Shown piece after piece: positions 1 through 11,885 of a stretch of 64,000 nt of DNA. This DNA is from Rhexocercosporidium sp. MPI-PUGE-AT-0058. Taxonomy: Eukaryota; Ascomycota; Leotiomycetes; Helotiales. Where the stretch lies: NCBI GenBank assembly GCA_020746875.1, contig JAGTJL010000002.1, forward strand, positions 434,001 through 498,000, written 5' to 3'. Each line of letters begins with the position of its first letter. Positions within the stretch are counted from its first letter, which is position 1. A program made the position numbers and the translations under genes. Below the pieces are notes generated by a model, which did no database searches, was not told the origin of the DNA, and worked only from the letters and a program-made list of their open reading frames with translations.

Positions 1-1427
1 GGAGGTGGTGTGGTAATGTTCTGATCGCACTTAGTCTTAGTATTTGATTATTATTTAGGTCAAAAACTCAATGTTGTTGCTTGGTGATTTGGTCTCCCAA
101 GGCCTGTTCTTTGGGGGGGGATGAAGATAAAGTTAGCAAAGGTGGGCAAAATATGTGGTACAATTATATGTGTATCAGATCTCGGATGGATGAACAAGTA
201 ACTTCACGGAGAGGTATTGGATTATTTGGAAGGATTGTCGAGGGAAGGGGGGGAGGTCTTAGAAACTTGGGTGGATAGCACGTGTTGCTTTGCAGTCATT
301 GCTTGTCATTCGTTCGAGACATGTTGGCTCTTCTGGTTGGGCCAAGGTGAAGATAGTTCGGACTATATGATTGTGCTGCATAAACTACGAGAGGATGCAG
401 GAGAGGCGATGATCGAGGCTAAGCTCCTACTGTGTCTCCTCTGCTATTGATAATACCCACCTTTTGGCCACCCAAAGTTGAAATTGAAACCATGTCAGAA
501 CGTCACCGAAGCCCAAGGGACTTTGAAGCAGTGAATACACATATTGAAGAATGACATGGAAATGTCAACAGTAAGAGAGATACTGATGCGACTCTTAAAA
601 AAAGAAATTGTGTAAGGAACCCTTTCATCGCATGTACGTTAGGATTAGTATCGAAGCATGAAATGGGCACAGAAAGGAAATGCCCAAGAAATTATGATTG
701 TAGGAAAGGATATGTCCAGGAGCCTCATCATGATATGTTATGTGAGCGAGCCAGGTCCACCGCCGTTGTGACAAGTACGACCAGCATTTTAGTAGCCTCC
801 ATGTGAAATTTCTGCTTTTAACCCAGAGGCACCTTGTGAGAAAGGCGTAGCCTAAAAATTGAATATACCAGTCATTCTCAATGTACCTGGTTGTGCTTGC
901 TACGCAAGATCCTAGCCAACAGATGGGACATTTGAGGAAGAGGGCTTCGTCCAACAGAATATCGATGGATCAGGAGAGCAAACAAAATCTTCGTAATCGG
1001 ACAATAGAGGTCCTTTTGGTGGCTTCAGAAATGGTCATATTGAAATCATGCTCTTTCGAGCGTCATTCTCTTCCTATTATATTTGATACTTAGTATCGAA
1101 TCATCATTAGCCTATGTGGAAGAAGAAGAGAAGAAGAAGCAGAAGACTCGAAGTGCGAGGTTTTCATTCCCGACGCGATTCCGAATTCGGCCTAGTCCCA
1201 CTAGCACCTCCTTTAGTCTTCAATGAGGCTGAATTCAGTCATCTGTCGCGACAGCTGCCTCCGCCCATCTCTTCTCCCCGAAAGACATTCCAATCCTTTC
1301 ACCACAACTCCAGCACAGACCAAATATCGTGAAGAAGACAATTGGTCGCATTCCTTATTGTCGATTATATTAATCAGCAAAGCCGCGCCTTTCCGATCCA
1401 CTCGTTATCGTTCCCACTTTCGCGACA
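1..1427. other. Intergenic / upstream of PRP39, no gene seen
   Basis: No open reading frame here has a recognisable protein family, splice structure or convincing length. All frames are short and broken. The last few hundred bases before the PRP39 ATG should carry its promoter and 5' leader, but I see no distinct motif to mark. Confidence 0.5.
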
Positions 1428-3740
1428 ATGAGCGACTTCAACTATGGAGGGACAGACGAGGAGTCTGCGGAGATCAAGAAGCTCGATGCTGAAGTCGTAG
1501 GTTTTTCTGATCGATACCTGAGTTGCTAGACCGGTGCTAATGTTATCATCACAGCTCGAGGACCCTGATAACTTCGAACACTGGGAGAAGTTGGTACGCG
1601 CCGCAGAATCTCTCGAGGGCGGATTGAATCGAAACTCCAGCCCACAAGCTATCTCCACTACTCGCAGCGCCTACGATCGATTCCTTGCCAAATTCCCTCT
1701 TCTCTTCGGATACTGGAAGAAATATGCCGATCTGGAATTCTCCATTGCGGGCACTGAGGCTGCTGAAATGGTAAGGCTGCACCACGTCGCACAAGAAGCC
1801 GGGTACTGACATAAGATAGGTCTTCGAAAGGGGAGTTGCAAGCATCACAACCTCAGTCGATTTGTGGACCGACTACTGCTCTTTCAAGGTCGAGACCAGC
1901 CATGATCCAGACGTGATCAGAGAGTAAGTATAACTGGACTCTTTCCTTCCCTTTTAACACAGACATCTGCGATGCGGTGCGGTGCGACGCATGCTGCCCA
2001 GCCGCACACACCACATTTGGAGAGTCAAGTCACAGGGTCGCAGACGGTGAGAACTGCCAAAAAAAGTCGCTCCCTGTTTGATACCCTTCTCACCCACATG
2101 ATCAGGATCTTTTCTTCTGCTATCACACGTTCGCATTTTACATCGTACCACTCTGCACAAATGTTCGGCGAGGACGGATAATTGAGGATCATTAGTTCAA
2201 GCACACCTGCCCTTCCCGTATTTGCACTCCTTGCCACCTTACTTCCATCCCCTCCCCCTGAAAGCTTAGCTGACACTCGGTGATAGGTTATTTGAACGCG
2301 GCGCTACCTGTGTTGGTTTGGACTTCCTTGCCCATCCTTTCTGGGACAAGTACCTCGAATTTGAAGACCGGGTCGAGGCGCATGATAAAGATTACAAGAT
2401 CTTTTCCATCTTGAGCCGTGTTATCAAGATTCCCATGCACCAATATGCTCGATACTTTGAGAAGTTCCGCCAACTGGCTCACGCCCGTCCAGTAGTAGAG
2501 CTTGTGCCAGCCGAGACCCTTAGTCAATTCCGTGCGGAAGTTGAGTCTGAGAGCGCTGGCTACCAGGGGGGTCCCAAAGGAATCTCTGAGATGGAGATTG
2601 AGCGAGAGGTGCGAACCAAAATCGACAACTTCTACCTCGAAACTTTCACAGCTACCCAAGCCGAGACAACGAAGCGATGGACATACGAATCAGAGATCAA
2701 GCGGCCTTACTTCCATGTCACTGAGCTTGACTACGCACAGCTCGCTAACTGGAGAAAGTACCTGGATTTCGAGGAATCGGAGGGTGATTATTCCAGAGTA
2801 GTCTTCTTGTACGAGCGATGCCTGGTCACTTGCGCATTCTATGATGAGTTCTGGTTCAGATATCTCCGATGGATGTCAGCTCAGGAAGGCAAGCAAGAAG
2901 AAGTCCGAAATATCTATCAACGTGCCAGCACTGTCTATGTTCCAATCAGTCGCCCCGGAATCCGGTTGCAATACGCATACTTTGAGGAGATGTCAGATCG
3001 TGCTGATCTTGCTCGTGATATTCACGAAGCGATCCTAGACCGCATGCCCGGTCATGTAGAGACAATTGTTTCCTGGGCCAATCTGGAACGTCGTCAACAT
3101 GGTCTTGAAGCTGCCATCCAAGTCTACAAGGCTCAAATTGACAATCCTATGGTTGATCTCTTTGCCAAGGCTGCATTTGTCGTGGAGTGGGCCATTCTCT
3201 TGTGGAAGAACAAGGGATCTGTGGATGAGGCTCGTCAAGTCTTCCAGAAAAATCAACAATGGTACCTCCAAAGTCGTCATTTCTGGGCAAACTACCTCGA
3301 ATTTGAGCTTGCTCAACCAACGAGTTCCGAGAAAGAGCCAGAGCACTACGAAAGAATCAAGAAGATTCACGAGGACTTGGTTAAGAAGAGCGGCATGAGT
3401 CTCTCTACAAGAAAGGAGCTCAGCAACTACTACTTCACATACCTACAACAGAGAGGTACCAAGGAGGCCATGAAAGAATTCTTGCAAATCGACAGAGAAC
3501 TAAATGGGTATGTATTCCCTTACATTGCTCCCTCGACACCATGCTAACATCATCAACAGCCCACTCTCCGTCCAACCGGACTACGCGAAGCCCAGCCCAT
3601 CCGGCAAAGGTCTCGAGAACGGCCACGCACCCACAGTCGACGAAGCTACCCTCCGCAAAGGAGAGGTCAGGTACAGCAATTACTACGCAGAGCGCCGAAA
3701 CGTACCTGCCAATGCGCAGGGTACCGCTCCCTTTGCTTAA
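1428..3740 (+). CDS. PRP39: Pre-mRNA-processing factor 39 (U1 snRNP component)
   Basis: Prp39 is a HAT-repeat protein of the U1 snRNP that helps the U1 particle engage 5' splice sites in the nucleus. Five exons are read: 1428-1496, 1555-1770, 1820-1923, 2287-3507 and 3560-3740. They join in frame to 596 aa, close to the usual length of about 600. The ATG at 1428 opens MSDFNYGGTDEESAEIKKLD. HAT-type motifs (W..Y/F..E) recur through the protein: DNFEHWEKLV near residue 25, NWRKYLDFEE near 284, FWFRYLRWMS near 317 and FWANYLEFEL near 462. Intron 3 (1924-2286, 363 bp) is long for this organism; the others are 49-58 bp. The C-terminal tail RYSNYYAERRNVPANAQG is also typical of fungal Prp39. The family call is by recognition of the repeat pattern and conserved segments. 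Confidence 0.9.
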
Positions 3741-4097
3741 GATACCCTCTCTGCTTCTTTCTTCACTTCTTACGAGTATGGGTGTCCCTCGTCGCTTCTC
3801 CTACCTTGCTATGCCACGATTTGACATGACGTATGGAAGGGCAGATGGGCGGATGGGTGGAGGAAGATCATCACTGTACCATAGATTCTAGGTTCCTTAC
3901 ACCTTTCTACTTGCGTGCGAGACTTTCTTGCGAATTGGTCTTTGCTTCTTGTGGCTTTGCTCTCTGCGGCTACATGGGTAGGCAAGTGGGGCGGGGGAAA
4001 GGGTGGGTGAGATGGGACTGGTGGATGATCTGAAATAGCGAACCTTTTTGGATTACTGTATCTCTACTGCTAGCTCATCATACATCTTGGCTCGTAA

Positions 4098-4131
<34 letters not shown>

Positions 4132-5563
4132 CAGACACAATAGGTAGATTTATATGGATGGAACCAACTAACCCGCTTCACATCAACGAGTCTAGCCTAG
4201 CCCACCTTACCTATTGTTGTAGCGGTATCTCTCAATAGAAACCCACCGTTCTTCCAAACAAACAAACACTGCGCGCCTTGAACAAAGCACTTGGCTTCTA
4301 CAACTCGACTAGTCAATCATTCGATGGTGTACGAGCAAGATTTCAAAACAAGTATCGGCCTCCGTATGGAGAGCGGGAAAGTGGTGGAGTAGTCGGTAGT
4401 AAGCCTGACGTTGAAATCTCATTAAGAGTGTTCCTATTCGTTGTGTCTGTCGATAGAGTCCGGTGATACAGTAGCCTAATTAGTAAAGAAAGGAAGGAAG
4501 GAAGGAAGTAGCAAGCACGTGAGTGAGCAAGTGAAGTAGATAATTGGTATATTCATTTCATCCTTCTCGTCTCTATCTCTTTGTCTCCATCCAAATCATG
4601 CATGCATACACACACATTCGGAGCACATCCTCTTTCTTGCCCCTTCAAAACTACAATAGCTACACACCCCGACCATCCCCGTCCAGCTCCTTCTCATCAT
4701 CCACTGATATAAATTGCCCAGTACAACTCCACCCACACATCCGGCCCATACCTGTCAGTCACTCTGTGAGAATCGCTCTTCTCATCCACAAAATAGTCGC
4801 AAGATCGTACACGTACACAGGATACCTCTGATCCACAAACAGCTCTATCCACCCGAGGGGATATCTTTCATTCCCACACACCCTTTTCCCACGAACACGC
4901 CTTCAGAAACCAGGAACCAGAAACCCATAAATCAAAGGTCAAAAAATGCGCGCGCGCACCTTGGAAAAAACGGTAAGCATCGATCGATCGCAGAACACGA
5001 AGAGTAACGGGCGATCTGGGTATAACCTCCTCTGCTGACGCTGACTGCACTGACGCGCACGCTGCGCTATACTGCTGAAATTGAAGAAGAGAATGAAAAA
5101 AAATATCATGAGAACGAGTACGAAGAGAGTCCCTCCAGCGAAAGGGCGACAGAAGCGATTCGCAGAAACATGAGGCCGTGAAGTGCGAGCCCCTCGAAAT
5201 GCTTGGTTGGTGTACTGTACAGGTGGATGTTTGGATGGTGTGTGCGTGTGTGGTGGTAATGGCTGAAAAGGAAGGAGGCGCTTCATTAATTATTACAGTA
5301 AGATCGATCATGGTGATCGATTCGTTGATTTCGTTCGTTTTATTCGTAGGTGTGAATCCGTGAACTCAACTTTGGCACCAGTCCATAGTCGTCGTTCTTG
5401 TATGCTTGGTATGCATTTCTACCCGTGGAAGATAACGATTATCTGCTCCGGTCTTCGTTCTTTAAGTTGCTCTGTTGCCCTGTATACTAGGTGGAGCGCT
5501 TCAGTCGAAGAATGACTGATCCTCAACAAGTCCTGTGCGGTTGTGTTAGACATCACGTTCGTT
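3741..5563. other. Intergenic region between convergent PRP39 and the RhoGAP gene
   Basis: Both neighbours end here, so the region holds two 3' UTRs. No reading frame is convincing. Low-complexity tracts are present: a TC dinucleotide run near 4100 and a short GGAA run near 4487-4508. The frames on the minus strand at 4868-5311 are compositionally skewed and match nothing I know. Confidence 0.5.
4100..4129. repeat. (TC)n microsatellite
   Basis: A pure TC dinucleotide run of about 15 units lies in the 3' flank of PRP39. It is read directly from the sequence. Confidence 0.95.
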
Positions 5564-8500
5564 TTATTCGAAAGCATTGGTGGGAAGCTTACGAGAGTCA
5601 TCTCTCAACTTGTTACTACTCGGCTTGCGCTGTCCAAGCCCAATATTCATGTTCATGCCAAACATACTGCTCTCGCGCCTCTTGGATTTGTTGGTGCTTT
5701 GCGAGTTCTCGGAGCCGTACTGCTGCGGTCTATACCCTTGAGCACCGCCAAATTGATCATATGCTGGTCCAGCTAGTGTTTGCTGTTGAGGCCTACCGTA
5801 CTCCGGGCCAGCCATGGTGGGAAAGCCTCCAAGTGGTTCGTAGGTGGGCTGCAGAGGAGTGAAGCCGGTGTCATAATTTGAACGCTGTTGCTGCTGGTAG
5901 TGCTGAGGGGCTTGTGACTTCGGGAAGGATTGCTGGTCATATGACGGGGTTGGCAAGTCCTGGAATTTCTGACGGCGTGGAGAGCGAATATCCTCTGGCG
6001 TCAATGGGGGGGCCGTCACAGTAACTTCAACGGTTCCATCATGATCATCGGGCTCTTCACCAAAGATACCATCGTACTGTTGCAAAAACAACGCGAAGAC
6101 AGGAGCGGGAATATTCAGAGTTGGCGAGAAGACAATACCAACGTTACGTACCGTCATCTTGTTGGTGTCGGCGTGGTTGATGATGTTGATTAAGAAACCG
6201 GAGAGATAACGGAGGAGCGCATTATTCGCTCTTGGAAGTCTGTGAACGAGTCCATTCAACGCGCGAATCTTCTCGTTAACATCGTGCAGTTCGGTGACTG
6301 CGAGAAACTCGAGGTGAAGCTCCCTCGTCAGAATGGTGGTTGGGAGCTCTCGAAGATACAACTTGAGTAGTGAAGCGACAGCATGGATGTCGTAGTACTG
6401 GTCATCCGTAACTAGGTTGACATCTCCCTCGATATTGAAACGTTCTCGAAGCTGTTTGATGACAACATTTGAACCACTCAGTCTGAAAATTCCTTCCTCG
6501 CCTGCTGCATTCTTTGCATCAAGGTATTCGATGCAACGATACACAACAGCTGGAAGTTCAATTTGAACATCGACGGGATGATTAAATCGAACAGCTTCTC
6601 CGAGAGGTGATCCGAAAACAGGACGAATAGGTCCGTGCTGGTCGTAAGCCATTTGTGAAAGGTTGGTATTGGAGTCATTACCCTCATTCGCATCGTAAGA
6701 AGCCCGAGGTTTCGAGCCGAATCCGAAAAAGCTACGCTTCTTTTGCTTGATCTTATCATCCACAGCAGCAGGTGCCAGCATGTTCTGTCTGTTACCCCAC
6801 GAAGACGAATCCTGGATGACTTGAGCATTTTTCGGTGCAGAAATGTTCTTCATTGACTGGGAATGAGGTATCTGGCCCATTGGATCTCTCTCATAGCCGT
6901 AAGTAGGTGGTGATGGAGTCCCCGAGTTCTTCAATCGAGATCCAGCTGGAATGTTGCCCTGTTTCGTATTTTCATAGCTTACACCCCGTAGACTATCGTC
7001 CGTGAGATCGGGCAAGGTCTGGCTTCTACCTTGTCCCGCATACAGCTTCTTCTTGGACTTTGTGCCGTTGACATGTGCCGAACCATTCGAATCTGTGCGA
7101 TCATGTTGGTGGTGCCTTGACGACGATGGACGGTCCTCATCATCGTCATCTTTGAAGTCTACATAAAGTAGAAGAGCTTCGACCCATTGATCCCGTTCTT
7201 GGTCGCTCTCAGCACACAGGACATGTCGAACCAGACTGGAAGAATCCTTTCGTTTCGGCTCGAGAATCAAGAAGGCATGACGGTATTGATTGTCAACATC
7301 ATCAGTTTCGCCGCGAGATGGTGAGTGATTGTCGGCCTGCTGCTGTTGTTTGCCAATTTGAGCGTTCTGCAATTTGATTGCTCCCAGATGAGGTCCACCG
7401 GGCGACTCGTAGTACTTGAAAACTGGGCCGTCCAGCACGAAGTATCGAGCTTTCCATCCTCCGAAATTCTTTCCTCTCTTAGTCAAGTATCCATTCTTCA
7501 ACGGCCTACCACCTGGTCCTGTCTTCACAGGGCTCTCGCTAGCAGAATCACCACCTGGCGTCATTTCGTCCGCATATGGCTCCATAGTGTTGGTCGACAG
7601 ATACCGGCAAATTTCTAACGCTGACGCTAAGTCCATTTGCGTGTCCAGGATTTCGTCAAGATACTTGTCTAGTGCTACTCTGCGAGCATCAACTTTTGCG
7701 GGCGCGTGACCACTGAATAATGACCTCTCCGGTGTCTTGGCGGTGAACGTGTTGGATTGTTTCAAGACCTGGTCCAAGTTGGCCAATGATGCAGAGTCCT
7801 TTTCTACCCTCCACAATTCTCTGCCGTCTGATCTAGCGAACACGGCCAGTGTAAAGACTGGGTCTTCTTCGATATTTCTGGGGAACATGATGCTTGCTCT
7901 CGAAGGTTTCAGACGGGAAGATGCCACCTTAACATTGATGGAAGGAAGTGCATTGGGTGGAAGTAGGAGATCAGGAAATTCTTCAGTTACCAGCCCTCTG
8001 TAGATCGAATTTGGACCAGGACTCTGTTGAACAGGCGAGGCTCGTTCTTTGGGACTGGAGTCTGCCTCTCCCATTCGCTTGGAGATAGCGAGGGCTTTGG
8101 GGGAGACGAGATGCAGAGGCTCTCCTTTGGGCAACCCTGGAGATCCAATTGACATGGGCGTATTGGGCGGCAGAGGAATCGGTTGTCTTGGTGCTCTTGG
8201 AGAAAGAGGTACAGCGCCGGGGAAGGCACCCATCCCACGAGGAGACATTGGAGGCGAGTTGACGGTGGAAGAATGGTTGGACAGATTTCGAGGCATGGGA
8301 GAATTCATCGGTCTATCTATCGGTCGCGGACTCATGGGTAACCCAGGACTCATCAGAGGTGGTGAAACAATCCCCGAAGCTTCATTTAGTATTCCTGCCA
8401 AGGATCCCGCGTTTGGGTCTTGAGGAGATAAATGACGCATGTGAGCATCTGGCGGTGAGATCTGAACCGTCTGTCGGGGACTTGTTGGCATTGGATCTGC

Positions 8501-10395
8501 CATATGTGCAAATGATCCTTCTTTGGGAGTCGTCGGACGAGATTTTGGTGTTCCTTTCCCGCTCTTCTTAGACAAACTTCTCATCTCTGCATCTTTCATT
8601 GCTGCCATCTCGCGCTCTCTATCGTCTTCTTCTCTCGTCTTGCGGCGCCCTCGCTCGGTGAAGGTGGGCAATTCGTCGACTTCCAGAATATCATCGTAGT
8701 CTGAATCAGTCTCGTCTCCAGTGCCAGAAGCTTGGCGTAGGTGAGAACTAGCGTTGATTTTCTTTCCAAGATTCAGAGGCGCTGGTGGTGCCTTCCTTGG
8801 AGGCGTTGGAAACGACCTCAGTCCTTCATCTGGGTTGGGAGAAGGCTCAATCAAGTTCAAAGATGGACCTTGACTGGACATGGGTGTCCTTGGCGGTGGC
8901 ACGTTTGGGGGAGGTCCTCTTGGGGGATCAGAGGGCAGACTCCTAGATGGTGGAAGAGACGCATTGTAAGGTACCTCCCTAGCCACTTCATTTGCTTTCC
9001 TCTGCTGTTGACCGGCCTCAAATCCTGGCCCAGGTGCGTCTGGGTTATACTGTTGAAAAGCATGTTGGGTTGGTGAAGGCATCTTATGCTCGGCTTCAAT
9101 CATGTTAGACATTGCTGGAGCTTGAACGGATAACATGGCCGGAGGCGTGATAGGATACGGAGCCAAAGCAACATCGATCGGCGAAGGAGGCTGATCCTGC
9201 TCTGGCTCTCGCAGACCAGCAGAAACTATAGATCCAACATTACTAGTCCGTGCTTCAGAAGGCCTAATGTCAGAAGATACTGATCCAACTTCTGATCCCG
9301 GACCTTGCGTTGAATCCACTGGTGACGGGTTCGACATTTGTGCCAGGCTTTCTTTTAATTTTTTTCGGTACCGTTCCTTATCCTTCAGAGCTCGCTCGAG
9401 ATCTTTGTTGAGACCCAAAATCATGGCTCGCTGTTTGTCTACCAGTCGCCATAATTGTGAATTTTGTGATGCTTGAGACGCCTTCTCCTTCAGCAAGTAT
9501 TGAATGACAGCTTCCGGAGATCCTGCAGCTTGTATCAAGTTCGCAATATCTGGTGGTGCTCCTGCTTGCATGTCCTGCGAACCCTTCTTCGAGTGTGTGC
9601 CGCCTGATAGAGTAGAAATCGCCGAGTCGATCGACGAGGTCCGAGGTGGTCCGCGAGCCATCTCGACACGATGGGCTGAAGCCATCTGCGGTCGCGTGCC
9701 AAAGGAGCCTCCTGGGGGCTTGGAGATTAGGACAGGATCGGAGACGCTTCTCGAGGGACCATTCGTGTCGTGTATGGGGCGAGGGTATCTACCGTCCTTC
9801 GTCAGTAAGGGGCGAGGGTCTGCGTGGTCCTGTATATACCTGTGTCTGTTTTCCTCGGGGTTCGATTCGACTGATGAGTCTTTGGACCTGTAGAAGCTCT
9901 GTTCCGAGGCCAAAAGGTCGTCCAGACGCTCCTTCGGCGATCGGGGTGACTGGGGACTTGAGTGATATATGCTCGCCGATGAAGAAGAATGATCGACGAC
10001 GCCTCGTGGAAAAGCAGTTCTTGTCGGAGTGACACTGCTCGGTGGAGAAGTCGCGGTGGTACTGGTTTGTAGAGGACTAGGAGCAGCCTTGCGGAGAGAT
10101 CTAGACAAGATGGCCCAAATCAGCGCCCGTTTGCGGCAAATTGCTTGCTTCACTTTGCCGGCTCACACTCCTCGCTGGCGATTTTGGGTGTATGCAAGAC
10201 GAATCCGAGTAGAACTAGACTTGACTTGACGTACCTTTTCCCGGGCTCTGACCTAGGCGACGAATTGTTTGGAGAGTAGACCTGCGAGCGTCCTATTGTG
10301 GGGCTATCCTGAGGGAAGAACTGCAGTTGTGAGTTGGAGTTGGCATTAGCATTGGCATCGGCGGGAGCATCGTTGTGTTGCGAAAGCTGCGACAT
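5564..10395 (-). CDS. BEM3: PX-PH-RhoGAP protein, Bem3-like Cdc42/Rho GTPase-activating protein
   Basis: The predicted role is to stimulate GTP hydrolysis by Rho/Cdc42-type GTPases at membranes, in cell polarity. Two exons are read: 10395-10235 and 10100-5564. The donor GTACGT and the acceptor before the codons for RSLRKAAPS keep the frame and give 1565 aa. The N-terminal half is disordered and rich in Ser and Pro. Domains: PX-like about 750-890 (contains FPDLLLPPNALPS and RREL-type basic segments), PH about 916-1032 (GYLTKRGKNFGGWKARYFVL), RhoGAP about 1215-1404 (GEEGIFRLSGS with the arginine finger; LKLYLRELPTTIL; VRNVGIVFSPTL). The PX-PH-RhoGAP order is that of yeast Bem3, which is why I use that symbol. 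The C-terminus is Gln/Tyr-rich. The 134-bp intron removes an alternative run-on in both exon frames. Confidence 0.88.
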
Positions 10396-11189
10396 CGCCC
10401 ACCGGCTGAGACTGAAGGTCCTGGTATGCAGTCAGCGCAGCAGCAATTGGCTGGGCTGGTCGGTGGTGGTCGGCGGCGCAAGGGCAGGCAAGGAGACAGG
10501 ATAGATAGAGCAGCAGCACACACAAGCAGGACGACCAGGAGCAGGGAGGAGGTCCGACGGTGGGTGTGAGTGAGTGGGTGAGGGTGGATGAGGAGGGATG
10601 AGGAGGGATGGGGAGGGTGAGGGTGAAGGTGGCGCCTGACAGAGCTGCTGGGTGGAGAGTTTCGAAATGGCCTGGATGAGGTTGATTGACGTCGCACGTT
10701 CAAAGGGGACGACGGGGACCCTTCAGGCGAGCGCGATTCTCGAACACAAAGCCGAGCGGATCGAGCGGTGCAATAGGAAAGACGGCCAGCGACCAGGATG
10801 TGTGGTGGGTGGGTACGGAGTATGGTGAGGATTATGATTATTGAGGAGGGCGAGGAGGACGAGGATGTTGATGTGGATGTGGATGCGCTGTGGATGTGAT
10901 GCGATGTGCTGCAGACGAGGAGCGCGAGTGGATGTGCGATTACCACGTTCGAGGGAAGGATTAGGAGTGGGCGCGTTGTGGCCGGCGTGCAGATAGTCGA
11001 GGGCTGCTGCTGCAACTACTACTACTACTACCTCAATGCTTCAGGAGAGTGCGTGCAGGTAAGAGGTATTATTATGTATGTACAATAATAAAAGGCCCGG
11101 TGGATTGGTCGTATGAGGAATTATCACAAAGGCCGTGTGGGTGGTTGTGGTCGGAGCAAGTGAGGACTCGAGTGCGGAAGGGAGTTTAG

Positions 11190-11240
11190 GGATGGGATGG
11201 GATGGGATGGGATGGGATAAGATGAGATGAGATGAGATGG
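11190..11240. repeat. GGGAT / GAGAT pentanucleotide tandem repeat
   Basis: About six GGGAT-type units run directly into GATGA-type units, upstream of the RhoGAP gene. It is read directly and is short. Confidence 0.85.
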
Positions 11241-11855
11241 ACCAGTGAAAGACCTCACGTCAGCCACAGTCGGTTCAGATACGGTCGAGGAGGCGTGAAG
11301 ATGAGGGAACCGATGACAGACATTCGAGAGAGCAAGAGAGAGAGGGAGGCCGAGTCATGGGAGAGGGTGAGGGAGGGAGTGAGTGAGTGGATGATGAGAT
11401 GTGACGCTTGTAATCTCTAGGGAGGATTCGGTCTCGTCCTTTTGGTCTAGCACTACTGTACAGAACTTTTATGATGATTACGAGCTTTGATTTGACAGGA
11501 AGGATAATTACTTGGTCTGGCAGTTCAATCGACTTGCCGAAATGATATTTCAATGATGCGGTAATAGAATGAAAACCGGGGCTGCGGCTCCAATGTCAAT
11601 GTCAATGGAAATGGAAATGCAAGAGAATGGGAGGGGGAGAGATGAAAAGAGGATGATCATCATAATCATAATCATAAAAATTGCAGGGCGGGCCAATTAT
11701 CATCATTTTGCATCATTTTATATCACGGCAGGCCCCTGGTTCAAGCTCGGATTTCAACTTCACAGCCAAAAGATGAGTTATGACAGCATTTCTCCTCTCC
11801 TCCCAAGTCCAAACACATCGGGGACTTTTCATCCCTCCTGTCTTGATACCTCCCT

Positions 11856-11885
11856 CCACTTCCACTTCCACTTCCACTTCCACTT
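11856..11885. repeat. (TTCCAC)n hexanucleotide repeat
   Basis: About five tandem copies of TTCCAC lie in non-coding DNA. They create the artificial Val/Glu repeat frames seen on the minus strand. Confidence 0.9.

Noticed and set aside
4868..5311. 147-codon minus-strand frame between convergent genes
   Set aside because: His/Thr/Ser-rich with no family resemblance; it lies in the 3' flank.
10293..11015. 240-codon minus-strand frame upstream of the RhoGAP gene
   Set aside because: Ser/Pro/His low complexity with no domain. It overlaps the first exon of the RhoGAP gene in another frame and lies in its leader.
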